Assembly: GCA_019722365.1 (NCBI GenBank)
Contig: JADFUC010001790.1
Location: 1-64,000, forward strand
Origin: Lithospermum erythrorhizon
Taxonomy: Eukaryota; Streptophyta; Magnoliopsida; Boraginales; Boraginaceae
Direction of reading: 5' to 3'
Length of the DNA: 64,000 bases
Shown: positions 38,251 through 51,300 of the stretch, one piece after another
Layout of the letters: each line of letters starts with the position of its first letter
Position numbering within the stretch: position 1 is the first letter of the stretch
Notes under the pieces: generated by a model
Database searches by the model: none
Told to the model about the DNA's origin: nothing
What the model saw: only the letters and a program-made list of their open reading frames with translations
Program-made: the position numbers and the translations under genes

Positions 38251-39081
38251 TTAATAAATAATAGAATCCACAACTGTGTGTTCAGAATCTATAGGAATTA
38301 GAAGTTGTACAAACTTCAATAATACATAATCAGAGAGACCATTCTTCCTATCATCTCTTAACTTCCTCAGAAAGGACTTCCTGAAACACCTGTGCTCTCC
38401 GCAATAATGACACTCATCCTTCCTAGCTCCTCCCTTTCCAAAGAACTCCTCGATTATCCTCGAACCCTTGGCCTTGCCGGTAAACTTCTTCTCTTTCTTG
38501 AATTCTCTTGTTTGGACCACCAAATGTAAGGAGGTGGTTTTAGTCTTACCCTCGGTTCGTCTCAAGATTCGTGATCATCTTATGCAGCCTGCTTGTAGAT
38601 AACCAAAATTATGAGGCCGTCTTACATAAACCGAGACGAACTGGAAGAGACTTCGTGACGGTGATCCATGCCTGGGCTCTTTTGGAGACATCAGCCTGTA
38701 TGCTGAGTCGATCGACTGCCAATCATTTGATGGTGGCCTTCGCGCTCCTCTGTCTGTTCTACCAGAGCGCAGAGGCCATATCTCTCGCTTTAGCTTCCTT
38801 TCTATCAATGCCTCAATTTGCTTGCCACCTTTCATCTTGAATCTGAACGAAGCATTAAAGACAGACATCGGGATATCCACAAAGTGATCACTTATGGGGA
38901 TCCTCTTTTCCCGGGAGGCACTATCATTAGGTTTCAGAACTTTATTGCTCAAAGATGTATTCGCCTCCTCTCGGCTGAAACGATTCTCAAGTTTCGAGAC
39001 CACTGGCTGCACTGAAGTTATTCTTGCACTTTTCAAGTGCCGAATGGGGTCGAGTTCTAGGAGTAACGATAAAGGTAACAT
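38251..39081 (-). pseudogene. Copia gag remnant with zinc knuckle
   Basis: The minus-strand frame 38,251-38,565 has ECHYCGEHRCFRKSFLRKLRD, a damaged CCHC zinc knuckle (CxxC kept, spacing to His disturbed and the last Cys replaced or shifted), preceded by a Lys-rich stretch. The upstream frame 38,575-39,081 is basic and overlaps the expected capsid region, but I cannot align it to a known motif. Gag binds and packages the element RNA. Frame breaks prevent a single polyprotein. Confidence 0.55.
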
Positions 39082-40962
39082 ATTAATTCTACAAGCATTT
39101 TAAATAAAATAACAGAATCAGAAACTATCATTAAATTTTATAAAGAATTGTAAAGTAAATAATAATAATTCATTTAAATATATTAGTATCAAGATCTATT
39201 ATACTTAAATTCAAACTAACACATACATTTTAAATCCAAAGATAATAGTAGGTTGTCAACCAATTATGTAAACTACATAACTCTTGGCCAATTAGCATCT
39301 CCAATATTTGTATCTCGAAAACCGGCAGCATACCAATTAAAACTAAAGTGTTACTTCGATCATCATCCAAAGCCCACAACGTTAGTGGAAATCACTTCAA
39401 TACGCATCCATTAGCTCAAGTATCAAATGCAAATATTGTAACACTTATCACGGTGTGCCCAATCATCCAATTGGACAAGACAACTTTAAAATTGGCTTCG
39501 ATACTTTGCTTAAATTTTAATTCATGAGATTATTATTACTTTGTTTTCATTTACTCATGCATACTAAAGACATAATCAAAGCAACATACGCAACATGAAA
39601 AATAAAACAAGAATATCTAAGATATATTACATGCCCCTGTAATCCATTATGATTTATATACTAACATAAGTCATAATTTCAGACTGACTTCCGATCCAAC
39701 CGAGTCCAATTAAGTACTCACCACCGTAATGATCTTCAATATCTCTCACTTGTTACAATATTTCTTATATACTAACTCATCTTGCATGCACTCTCGCTGG
39801 GTAAAAACAATAAATAAATAAATACAAGAAAATACGACTGTATGTCATTTACAACATTATGTCAGATAACGAAAAATAAATAAATAGCCATATCTATATA
39901 TTCTCCATTCCAATCACCATTATAAATGTGCACTTTATTAAATCATATAAATGAACTTAATAAATATTTTAAACGTGGATTGAAAATGTATGTTTGTAAT
40001 TAATAAATTAATTAAATCCAGTAATTACATATTAAATTAATTAATATAAATTCAATTATCATACACATGTCAATTCAATAATTATTTACCAATAATTATT
40101 AACCATAATACATATTATGTAGTAATATTCATCACAAATATATTCTAAAATATATTAAGTAGTGAAATTGTTACCATAAATTGTCATACTTTTAAATTAC
40201 TTTAAAAACATATAATATAAAGAAAATTAATTAATTGTCATCGTTACAATTAGACTACAATCAATTGTGTGATTAAACGACAAATAATCAATAAAACCGA
40301 ATATAATCTTAGCCCAATTTTAGGAAACCAATAATAATAAATTCAATTACAGTGCCAAAATTGCATATGTTACGATACGGACGACTACGGCCGGACGCGC
40401 CTCGTAGGTCGGAAGTTTGGCCGGCCGATTTATCGTAAAATCGCTTTCTGGAGGCATTAAAAATTTCCAAATTTATGAAATTCTAACACATTAAATCTCA
40501 TAATTTTCTTGAACAAACTCTACTAGTAGTTCATTAAAATAAATTTCATATTTAATTATTAATTAAATAGTCCATAAATACTAAATTGTTTCGAGGCACT
40601 TAAAATCTAAAATTACGAAATGAACGCAGATCTCTACGTGTTATCCGGGGTTCCAAAAATTAGGTTTGTAATTTCAAAAATTTTCTATAATCCCAAAAAC
40701 ACATTTTACAAAAACCTGTTTTCAACAAAACAAATTAAATCATCCTTTTTTAATTTATGAAACAAAAATCCAAAAGAATGTAAAAATATGATAATACATC
40801 ATCATAAACTTCAGAATACATGTAAAATCAATAATCAAGAACATGGTAATTTGTTCTCATCATATATTTGTCAATTAAATATATGAACAATAATTAATCA
40901 AATAAAATTGATAAAAACAAAACAAGAAGTTAAAATGTCAAATATAAAGCAACTTTAATTTG
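39082..40962. other. Long AT-rich leader of the copia element, no gene seen
   Basis: About 1.9 kb between the gag remnant and the primer site, very AT-rich and cleaner than its surroundings. The 40,360-40,450 stretch is a GC-rich island (GGCCGGACGCGCC, GGCCGGCCGATT) out of character with the rest, possibly a separate insertion. I see no supportable coding sequence. Confidence 0.4.
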
Positions 40963-40975
40963 GCTCAATACGCCA
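40963..40975 (-). promoter_or_regulatory. Copia primer binding site (initiator Met tRNA type, degenerate)
   Basis: On the plus strand GCTCAATACGCCA stands next to the right LTR. This is close to GCTCTGATACCA, the complement of the usual TGGTATCAGAGC primer site. Three positions differ. Confidence 0.6.
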
Positions 40976-40978
40976 ATT

Positions 40979-41966
40979 CGACGGAAAACTCCATGGATAT
41001 ATGAGCATAAATATAACCATGTATCCGCAGATTCCTTGAAGCCAATAAAGCATTATTTAAAATACATAATACAATATAAAGAAATATATACTTACAATCC
41101 AAATGAGTAAATTCCACCAATAAATTCACACGCTTCAAATTCACAACTTGAATTTGACTTCCTTCAAATTATTGTGAATATCAATCGCATGATATCTCTA
41201 GCTGATCCACACCAGACAGTCAATCAAGCAATGGTTTACGCTAAGAAACGCGTCAATAAATAAACCCCAAGAATTTTCTATAAACGCCTAAGCGAAGTGT
41301 ATTTTAGTATATGAAATTATTATTATTATTATTATTAATATCAGGTCATGGCAATCCTAAAGCACACTTATATAGCCAGTTAACAAATCCGATAAAGCTG
41401 AACTCGTTAAGTATTAGTTTCGACTAGCACTCTATTAGCGTTCGTTAAGACACTAATGAGTTAAGTTAATTTGAGTTGAACTATTTAATTAGCTTTAATT
41501 AAATAGTAACGAGTCAATACTGTCATTATTTCAAGTTATTGATAAATATCAAAATTACTATAAATCAATTAAATAACTATTTAATCGATTCTATTTGCTC
41601 AATCGATATTCTACATAAAATGTATCCTTGTAATCGAGAAATACATTCAATTATATGCTTCTTTTAATTTCATACATGGAAATATAACTCCAACGTCATC
41701 AGATACAGGTGATCTTCAAAGCTCGAGTATAGTAGCCAGAGTAATAATAATAATAATCGACCAATTACTATTATTATAACGATTAATGGTAAGATCTAAA
41801 GAATCGCTCATAACCCCTTAAATTATCATGAGAACCCACACTAGTAATATACAATTACTAAGTTGAAATAATTAAGTTCTCGATAACTACTTAACCCAAC
41901 TAAGAACGAATCGATACACAATCGTCAGCAACGGGCATAATAAATGGAATCAATTTCACATCAACA
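40979..41966 (-). repeat. Copia 5' LTR (right in the window)
   Basis: Direct copy of 34,486-35,472 with nearly the same length (988 versus 987 bp) but numerous differences. It ends TCAACA on the plus strand, matching CCAACA of the left copy. It contains an ATT microsatellite near 41,312 and a TAA run near 41,740. No clean target duplication can be paired with the left flank. Confidence 0.8.
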
Positions 41967-43165
41967 AATTGTTATATGTATGGTTAGTTACCGTTGCCTT
42001 GTACTACGGTACGCAGTGTGTTAGCTGTCCTCAGACTATGGTACGAAAGGCGATTGCCTTGTACTAAGCGTACGAGCGCTGCGTCGCATTCTACTACTGC
42101 ATTTGAAAGCGCCAGTGGGCGATCACCACTACGGTAATGCAGTATGTATGATTGCCTTGCATCACGGGCATGTTGTCTTCAGGTTTGCCCCTCAGATCTC
42201 ATGCAGTGTGCCGTTATCCGCATTGCCTCATACCGTACGAGCGCCAAGGTCATTTCGCAGACTGCCATTTGTTAATGATAAATGATGCCGACGGGCATAA
42301 ATTTCCTCGAGGCCGAGGCTGAATATATGCACATTAGTCAGAGGGAACTGGATCGGCGCTGAGCCGATTGAGCTTCTGTTTAGCATCGGGTCGGGAGTAG
42401 TACTCAGCCGTCATTGCAAAGAAAGCTGCAGCTCGACGGTCTAGTCAGTTGGCCTGATTTTGCTAATTGTCAGTCGACAGAGTATACGGCGGATCGATCG
42501 TATTGGTTATCACATTGACAGTACGATCTTCAAGATTTGTTGTCTTTTATTAGAATGCGATGTTAGTTAGATTGGCCAAGAACTTATGACCATAAGAATG
42601 ACTTTATCGATATAACTCTAAGGGATGTAAGTATTTATAATGAACTCACTAATGATACTTTATTTACAATTAATAAAGATTTATCCTCGCATTCTCTACA
42701 AGATCTTATGCGAAATTCATGATTTTGTAGTACACTACACGCCAGGGAGCAAGTTAATTCTCGCTTTTGAGATACATATTCACTAAGCTCTCAGCCTTAC
42801 ACTTATTCGCCATGGGCGGCATCTTTCCATTCATAAATGTGTCGATGGTGGGCACAGAAAGCATTTTTCAGTTTAATCGAAAGGATTGCTCAGAGCCTGT
42901 GAAATGACCTGGGTGGCAAGAACTCAATTTCAGTTGTTTTATCAGGCTGGTTGTCCAGATTGCTGTATTTTGCATTTAATTGTCATTAGAGATATTTCTG
43001 TACACGAGTATTTGCTGTAATGTCATGTAAAAGCAAGGGTTACACACGATAATTTTTTCTAAAAATTGCTCTTGCCGTTGTATATTGTTTTAAGGCTAAC
43101 ATGTTGGTAAATCGAGTCATCCATCGACGCGCCCGTGATTCGACGATTCTAACTCGTGGCGCGCA
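41967..43165 (+). mobile_element. 5' LTR of the gypsy element, second part
   Basis: Resumes with TGTATGGTTAGTTA, which in the uninterrupted copy follows at 44,983. It shares with that copy the tandem TACGGTACG block, GCTGAATAT..ACATTAGTC, GATATAACTC, CACTAATGATA..CTTTATTTAC, GAGATACATATTCACT, CGCCATGGGC and CCAT..CGAC near its end. The 3' boundary (about 43,165) is approximate. Confidence 0.6.
41990..42250. repeat. ~30-45 bp degenerate tandem repeat in the gypsy 5' LTR
   Basis: Units of the type GATTGCCTTG(T/C)A(C/T)(T/C)ACGGTACGAGCG recur several times, matching the equivalent block in the 3' LTR. Confidence 0.7.
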
Positions 43166-43806
43166 CTGGGCGGTCGTTAAGGAAAGATCGCGGGAGAGAT
43201 CAAGTTGATACAACAACATCCGAGAATCGCATGCGACAAAGTAACAAATATGTCGGGTCGCCGGTGGACTTTGCTCCTTTGGCCGAGATCGGGTGTTTTG
43301 TGATATTCCATGGTGCCGGTAACGCGGGTTCGGGAAGGAAAGCGGAAGTCGGTACCCCCGTTACATCGACTATCTAGATTTTGGCGAGAGCGGGATCCGT
43401 AGCTTATCGCTTTCATGCTGGCCCGCATCGATAGAATTCACAAATGCCTCCCCACGTGTCTTGCTTTCTGAGGAAGTATGTTCCCGATGAATCTCACATT
43501 CTACTGCACCGTGGAACTCGGCGAGATCTTTACCTTTGCGGAGAAAGCCGCTTAAAATCTAGACGCTGAAAAGGTATCGGTAAAACAAGGGGCGGCCTTC
43601 GGTGAAAGTGTCGGGAGAATCAACGGTAGGAGGCGATACGGGAACACGGCATGATACGCAGGAGCCATCTAAACTTTCGCAAGAGGTCGTACTACAGGCT
43701 TGCTTTCGCTTTACGGTCAGATGCTTATTGTCAGACAAGTCAGTTTCTTCCGCAGAAGCTGAAGTCGGAAGAATTTTTGAGACGAAATTTATATTAGGTG
43801 GCAGAT
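43166..43806 (+). mobile_element. Residual internal segment of the gypsy element with polypurine tract
   Basis: Only about 640 bp separate the two LTRs, with no recognisable gag or pol motif. The end (TTTTTGAGACGAAATTTA, then TTAGGTGGCAG) parallels the end-of-pol and polypurine arrangement before the LTR at 20,068. The element has lost nearly all its coding region. Confidence 0.45.
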
Positions 43807-46235
43807 TCAAATAACCCGCTACGCCTAAGCGATTTTATTAACACGCTGCAATCTTGAGACGACATCAATAATTTTGGAAACGGCATCGATATATCGAGAC
43901 TTGGTACGAGATGATTAGTAATATATGTCTCGGGAATAACACATTTGAAATCGGCTCTACTGGTATCAAGCATTTTGAAATGATAAATTAACCTCAAACC
44001 AAACGGGACTTAAGCCATTCTTAAATATCTCCCTCATCCTTATCATGTTTCATCTTCATCCAAACAAGCAAATTCCTTCTTTCCTCAAGGGCTGGGTCGA
44101 ACCCTTTGTCCCCCCCTTTGAAAAATTTTCTTCCATTTCTTTGTGGCTCAAGACACAAAAAAGTTGGTTTTCATCTTCCCTCAACATTCCCTACACATCA
44201 TGCAAAGAAAGTTAAATCTTGTTGGATATTTCATAAGCCGCGGAAGCTTGATTTTTTGCTGACTTTAACATTTGAGATTGGGGACTTTAAATGGTATGAG
44301 AGGTTTCATCTAAGCTCGGATTAAGTGATTGAGGTGATTATAATCGCATCTGGGTCAAATGTTGATTTTCAGAGTTGACTTTTGTTGACTTTTCCCAAAC
44401 TTCCTTAAATCTGTATTTATGATGTTGTTAAGCGGGATCTTAACATAGTTATTTTGGAGTATATGGGATGTTTCTTGATGTTGATTGAAGAGAATATTGG
44501 CTTTTAGTTGAAGTTTTGTGTCGGTCGCAATTAGGTTTTTTAATTTAAGGTCGATTATATCGATTAATCTCATTTATAATCATCAATATCGATTGAAAAG
44601 TTGTTTAGAGCGCTGAACGGGGTAATGTGAGCAATAAATTTATTGTGTCAAAGTGGTTGAATCGTTGTTTTATTAATGTTAAACGCGCTTAGTAATATTA
44701 TCACCCAGAAATGTTAAGTTGGTAACTATAATTGCTTAAATGATGGGCTAAAAAAACTAAACGGGTTACGTATCAGAAAAGAGTAATTTTGTTTTCGCAA
44801 GTTTGGGCATTAGGGCGCGAGTGAACCAAGACTTTAATTAATTAGCGGGCGCCATTATTTGCTGTAGCCAAGCGCAGATTTATCCTACCGCAACCGTAGT
44901 TTAATTCTACTTTTTCGTGGACGCGCTGCACCGTTGATGTTACAGCATGTTTATGTATGTATCAACGGGTTGATTGTCGAGCATGTATGGTTAGTTAATG
45001 CTGCCTCGCACTACTGCAGACGAGCGCCATTGTAGCTTCGCTTGCATCACGGGTACGCAGTCAGCGTTGCCTGGCATCACGGTACGAAATCAGGCGATTG
45101 CCTCAGACTACGGCACGAGCGCTACAGTGTCGATTCTACTACAAAGACGAAAGCAAAGCAGTATGATTGCCTTGCATCACGGGTACGAGCGTAGGCGATT
45201 GCCTCAGACTACGGGGTATACAAGTGCTAAGCCATTGTATCTCGCGAGCGCGCGCTAAGACCGTACCGCTTATACTGCACATGAAATAAGGTTGCAGGTT
45301 TGCCTCGTACTCGCTATTGCAGCGATGAGAAAGCTGCGTCGACGGGCGCTAAATTCTTTTCCTGAGGTTTGGTGCTGAATATACATTAGTCGTAGGAACT
45401 GGATTCGCGCTGAAATACCGAGTTATTAAAGATTGGTCGAAAGTAAAGCATCAGCCGTCACGGCAGAAATGGTGTTTGACGGTTTAGCCGCCAAGCCGAG
45501 GTTTCATATTGTTGGTTGATGAGTATACGCTGGGATCGGATCGGGTATCGTTGTTGGCTGTTTACTCGATAACATGATCTTCGCATCGCTGTTTTTATTA
45601 ACGCGTGCATGTTAGTTGGGATTGGGTTTACGAACTAACAACGACTATGTGAATGACGGTATTGATATAACTCCTTACGCAAGTAATGACAATTCAATCA
45701 CTAATGATATACTTTTATTTACGGCTCAATAGTATATCAGATCCCGCATTTCACATATTTTATGCACCATGATTTTGCAAGACACTCACACGCTGGAGTA
45801 AGCACTCGCTTCGAGATACATATTCACTGCTTCGCAGCCTACAATCGCATTCGCATGGGCAAAGATTCATTTGTGCCAGTCGATGTTGGGCCAGAGCTGC
45901 CGAGCTCGTTCGAGCGACGCGCTTCAGAGCCCCAAAGCGAAATGACGGCAAGTAGATCCCTCACGCTTCCCGTCATATCGATCAGACTGCTGTTTGTATT
46001 GTCGTATTTCTATTTCCTCGCACTCCATTGCCGTATATTTTGCATACGCATGTTTGTCGTATGTCGCGGTGCCAGATGGTCAGGAAATACCACGATGGGA
46101 TTCTTTCTTAAAAATTGCCTTGTCCGTCAGATAATATTTTATGGGTTTACGCTGGCGACAGTATTTGTAACTATCATCCATCAACACGGTGACTTGGGGT
46201 TGTCCAGATCTCTGGACGACTTAACCCCGCGCGGC
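43807..46235 (+). mobile_element. 3' LTR of the chromovirus-like gypsy element
   Basis: Starts TCAAATAACCCGC (family consensus TGAAATAACCCG) after a polypurine tract. Shared blocks with 33,718-34,485 and 41,967-43,165 and more weakly with 17,478 and 20,068 include AACCAAACGGGACTTAA, CTCATCCTTATCATGTTTCA, GAGTTGACTTTTGTTGACTTTT and AACGCGCTTAGTAATATTATCACC. About 2.4 kb; the end is approximate. The 185-codon + strand frame at 45,762-46,319 lies in this LTR and its tail and has no recognisable family. Confidence 0.6.
44985..45235. repeat. ~30-35 bp degenerate tandem repeat in the gypsy 3' LTR
   Basis: TTGCATCACGGGTACG-like units at about 45,050, 45,082 and 45,170 alternate with CAGACTACGG(C/G) units at about 45,106 and 45,204. 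Confidence 0.7.
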
Positions 46236-48110
46236 CGATCGGGCGGCCGCACTCAATATCGGTTACTCCGCCGCGACACTCGAGAAACGCAAGGCGCACT
46301 GGTGATTTCAAATCGGTAACGCGCATACTATCATAATACTAACTCAACAAAACAAAATAGGCATCTAACCTAATAGTCGGAACATCCATACACAAACTAT
46401 TCGAGGTATCTCAAAAAATATAATAGTCAAAAGCTGAGGCAACATGTTCTCAGTTACAACTCCAAATATTTAAAGTATAACTCATAATACATAATTGTTC
46501 TAAAGTCATAGAGTCTACGAATAACACAACTCCAATAAAACCAACAAAGTTAAAATACAGACAACTCGAACAAGAGCATCATGAATCTCAAACCATCCAA
46601 CAACCGGTCCTCCAAATCGAATCCTAATCCATGAAGTGAAATAAGTGGGTCAAATTTATTCACAAATTAAGCAATCAGAATAAGTCTATGGTCAAGGAGC
46701 CGCATTATTAGTTACATACAATATTTCAAAACTATTATATTATATATATACAATATATGAAGTTAAAACATCAAGTAAAGTGTAATCAAACCATTTGAAA
46801 ACATTTATACTCAAACCGTTTCACAAGCTCACAAAATAAAGATCATCAAACATATTTTTAAACCATACTTAAGTTAGTAGAAACTTCCAAAAACATGTTT
46901 CCTTTATTCAAACATAACCTGCCTATCTTGAAAATACCCATTTAAGAATATAGATACCGGGGTCACGTGGTAGGATTTCCTCCCCTACCTAAGTAATTTA
47001 CTCAGACTCCCCTCCCTAGCCTAAGGCACTCGATCATTTCTCCTGATCGCGATCGGCTCGTGAAATTCCTGAACAACACCTCCGATATCCCTCGGCATCC
47101 CATAACTTTGGGTCTCATAACATCAAGGTCAAATCACATTTAAATAATCTCCACAAACATAATTGAAAGTGATAACATGCATGCTGGTTCATATCAAGTA
47201 TATAAAATAGTTCGTAAGATATCAATAATGCCAGCTTCCATATCGTGATATAAAACAATTTGAAGCATCGCATCAATGTGTCCATATCACACACACAATT
47301 CAATATATTACCTCAAAGTGCCCATTTCATAAATCATTTTCATGTTTTACCAATTTAAAAAATATACATAATAGTACTAGTCAAAAGAAGATTTCATAAC
47401 TCAATGTACATTTTCCAAAAGTATTATTTCTTTCCAAAAATAGTTTGACAACATAATTTTATAAATATATATTTTTAAGTATCAAAATAACTAGACAGGG
47501 TACAACCACTCACCTCAAATAGAATCTCACTAGTCCGACCTCCTAATCGAAGCCCCCCAATCCGATTCCTCAAGATCTAAAGATAATAATAAATATTTGT
47601 GAATATTCGATTTCATGCTAAGTCTAGTTAACACCTTCAAATTTTTCTATAGGTCCTAAACACAATAATTTTCTATTACCCAAATGTCCTAATTATCTTA
47701 TAATATAACACTAAAATTCCAAACCACTACGATATACTTAAATCTAATATTCAATACTTTCAAGACAACTTAACATAATTAATAGGCTTTTTAAGGCATA
47801 CACCCCAACTATCGCATAATTTTTATGCTGGGCCTCGATCTTATTCTTTCTTTGTCGTGTTAAGTTTTAGACCTAATTTTCACCAAAACGCATAATAAAA
47901 TAACCTTATTACCCCAAAAACATACGGTGAAACGAATAGACACTCTTAAAACTAACAACAAGAGACAAAATGTTAAATGACTATGTTACCCTTATATTAA
48001 AATGACTATTTTCTCCCCCGACACTACACTAAGTAATGACTAAAGTATATGAAATTACATTTTAAATATTTTATACAATTAAAATAAACCCCCACACTTT
48101 TCAAAGAGCA
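46236..48110 (-). mobile_element. Possible degenerate LTR in minus orientation
   Basis: Clean AT-rich sequence. On the minus strand the 46,960-47,090 block (AGGAGAAATGATCGAG, TTACTTAGGTAGGGGAGG, CACGTGACCCCGG) and AGGTGAGTGG near 47,510 resemble the body of large gypsy LTRs. I find no TGAAATAACCCG start, internal region or coding sequence, so this may be a solo or truncated LTR of another family. Confidence 0.25.
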
Positions 48111-48114
48111 CATA

Positions 48115-48395
48115 TCCCACCCCTTCTTCTTAACACACCCTAACCCTACCCCTACCCCCACCCCCACCATTTCCGCCCCCCTCGCACTCCCCACCCCTTA
48201 TCCCCACCACCACCGCATAACAACCACCCCACCGCACCAACACCCCGCCTACAACCACCCCACTACACCCACCATCCCCACCCCCCACCCCACCCCACCA
48301 CAACCACCCCACCGTACTCCACCAACACCCCGCCACAACCACCCCACTACACCCACCACCTCTACCTTCACCCTACCCCCACCAACACCAACCCT
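48115..48395. repeat. C-rich minisatellite, (CCCCACC)n-like with a longer period
   Basis: Nearly pure C and A on the plus strand. A unit CACCAACACCCCGCC.ACAACCACCCCACTACACCCACC appears at about 48,236 and again at about 48,323 with intervening related copies. The glycine-rich minus-strand frame here is a by-product. Confidence 0.9.
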
Positions 48396-51300
48396 CGGTA
48401 CCTCGAGCAACAAATGTTGCAAAGCCCCTGAGTAAGGTCATTGATGCCCCCAAATAACCAAATCTCGGCGCAATCCCCGAAATATCCAAAGACACTAAAC
48501 TTAAAAATGCTAAACATAAATTTAACAACAAAATATCGTGTCATATTCCTATTTCAATCTCTAATTTGAATGCATCGAAATGCTTCGATATATCGCTAAA
48601 CCAAATCACGTGAACTATTCCAGAAGCTCAATGTGGAATCAAGTATCGCAAATACGCGAACTTCGTGAGTAAATGTATCATGTGGGTCATATTCCACAAA
48701 AGAGGCCCTTCAACATCTTTCTATGATTACCAACATCTTCCTGCATCTGCATTCTCACCACCATCAAATATAATCTTTCACCAAATGCTAAAAAAAGAAT
48801 AAATAAACTAAGATTCAGTAAACGGTATTTGGTACCAAATTTTCTTAAAAATCAAGATCCCTCGTCTTCTCCCCCCACTCCCCCACCTCACCTCCTCCAC
48901 TCTATTCCCGTGACCCTCTCCCCCACCTTGCTTGTGGATTGAATTCTTTCGTGTAAAGATTACTTTTTATTTAGAAGCCTACCTTAATCTCGATCACGAC
49001 GTGAATTGGAGGTTTGCTTTTTTGGGATCCACATACATACACTCCAAATAGTGTTTTTTAGTTATCGAAACGACTATTTTACCCTCGGTTAATTTTTGTA
49101 ACTACCACACTTACAACAGGGGGCAAAATAAAGTCATTTAACCCAAAAAACACTTACTGCTTGGGTGTGTGTATAACAACTCAAAGTTTTTTATGGATTG
49201 TGAATGTGAGTTAATCGCCAGTAGTGCATTGTTGGATGCATGCAGCCGAGGCTTTGGGAAAACGCATGGCGAGGCGTTGCTTCAGCGATACAAATTGGCG
49301 GAAGGCTGACGCAAGGAAAGTTTATGGGTAGCTGGGTAGTGTACGCGCGCTAAAAGAAGAAATTTATCGGGGCCTTTATTTTAATTATGTAAAATATTTT
49401 AAACGTGCCCCTATTATTTCAGTAAGGTTAGGTAAAATAGTCATTCAATTGTTTAAAGCATTTAAAATTAGGTCTGCGGGTATCCTCGCATGTTAACGAT
49501 AGTTCAAGCGGGGGGCGCCTGTGGCGTGTTGGCGGAAAGATATGCCAAACAAGAAAAATAAGTTCGTATAATTATATAAAAAATTACGCACAGTTCGGCC
49601 GGCTCAAAGCCTAATTAATAACCAACCACATCTAACCTATCAACCTCCAATTATTTAAGCCTATAATTAAAACCCATATAACTAAGACTAATAATATACT
49701 TAACAGCGATTCACCCAATTTAACTAATCTAGCCAATAAGCTTAAGACCAAACCACAAAAATGTATCGATTAAAATTAAAATTGAAGTTTACCCTAGCTC
49801 TTCATTAACAAGGGGGAGTCTACCCAAATCTTCAATAATAAAGGCGGAGTAGTCATGTCAGAGAACGGAACAGGATAACATTTATCGCGGGTCAGGGATC
49901 AGCACGCCGCGAAATGGTGCAGGCGGGCCGATTTGGTTTGGCCGTTTTGCTGGGGTTTATAGAAAAGTGAATCGTGAAACGGTTCGTTTAGTGGATACTG
50001 GGCTGTGGGATTTCGCTTCTCGGTAGTTTAGTTTTGCTTTTTTTCGAAAATTTCACTTTTACCTCCAAACTTTCAAAAGTCATATTTTTACTCTCAAACA
50101 TCATATTTTATTTTTAAGGGCCTCAGTTCTTTTTCATTATAATAAACTAGCCCAATCATAATAATCTCAACTAAAATCATGTCAATACCTAAAATTTTCA
50201 AAATCAATTTAATTAACTACTACAAATATTCGGATATTATATATAGTGTGTAAAAGCGAACAATGGTCAAGCCGATCAATCATGTTTTCATTTCCAATCT
50301 CCCCATTTCGACGACATTTCAAACCGCCCTATTTGATCACCTAACTTTCAAAAAGCTGCTTTCCATTGGTTTTCCGTCCAAATTTCTATTATCTTTCCGT
50401 TAAATGTGTTTCAAGGAGCATGCTACATTCTTACAGGCTAATTTTGTCCGAATGTTCCAAACAATAATGTGCCACATGTCACATTTAATAATCAACCTCT
50501 CAAGATCAAGACCAATCGCCACCCCCTTCAACCTCCTCAACAACAATCGCCACCATCACCCCTCACTATATCAACATAACTCCACCAACTGAATCTCTAA
50601 CCACCCATTTCATCCCCTCTAAAATTCAACCCTAACATAATAAATTAAATTAAAGAGGAAGCATCCCCATTTTCTTTACTCAATTGAAACAAAAATACAA
50701 TAATCGCCATATCCATAGCCCAAAATAGCATCCTTAACATCAACAATTTTAAACTTAATTCAAACAACACAATTACAACAACAATTAAATGTTGATTGTA
50801 TATTACAGTTCTTCAAATTTTAATAAATTATTTGGGTTTTATTGAATTAAACGAGCAAAGCGCACAATCGGTAGGAGGATGAAAGGGTTAATTATCATCG
50901 GGGGAGGTTACCTTAAATAATATTTAAACCCCAAAGCGGTGAAATCTAACATTCCTCGACTTTTGCCGTAATATTTTCCTCCTAAGCAGAGGATAACTCG
51001 AGGAATTCCGTGGGATAAACTTTTGTACCTTATCATAATTCACCTCTTCTTAAGATCGCATATAGTCTAACAAATATATGCACCCTAAACGGTTTATAAG
51101 ATTTATAAATGCTAATAAGAACGCTAATCTTAAGTTGCCATTAAAGGCCATCGCCTACAAGAAAATGACTAAAAAGACGTGTGTCAGAGAATTCGAACTC
51201 GAGAAGTATCAAAATATTTTTATAATCACTCGACCAACTGGTTAACAACACATTAAATGATACACATCATATACCGCCGATGACAATCAATCGGGGAATT

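Larger units (their letters stand above)
34486..41966 (-). mobile_element. Ty1/copia LTR retrotransposon nested in the gypsy LTR
   Basis: Two direct LTR copies of about 987 bp (34,486-35,472 and 40,979-41,966) flank a minus-strand internal region with gag, integrase, a truncated reverse transcriptase and RNase H in the copia order. A polypurine tract lies beside the left LTR and a Met-tRNA-like primer site beside the right LTR, both as expected for minus orientation. The flanking gypsy LTR sequence continues across the insertion when compared with the uninterrupted copy at 44,930-44,990. The polyprotein is broken in many places and the polymerase core is deleted, so it is non-autonomous. Confidence 0.85.

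Noticed and set aside
43156..43428. Opposed frames at 43,156-43,377 (+) and 43,177-43,428 (-) as gag
   Set aside because: No motif supports either; both fall in the short gypsy remnant.
45762..46319. 185-codon + strand frame, the longest in the window
   Set aside because: It lies in a gypsy LTR and its tail, aligns as DNA with the noncoding sister LTR, and has no domain.
48130..48342. Glycine-rich minus-strand protein
   Set aside because: By-product of the C-rich minisatellite.
51180..51262. tRNA-like string GAATTCGAACTCGAG with GACCAACTGGTTAAC
   Set aside because: No cloverleaf with acceptor stem can be formed; isolated T-loop-like similarity only.
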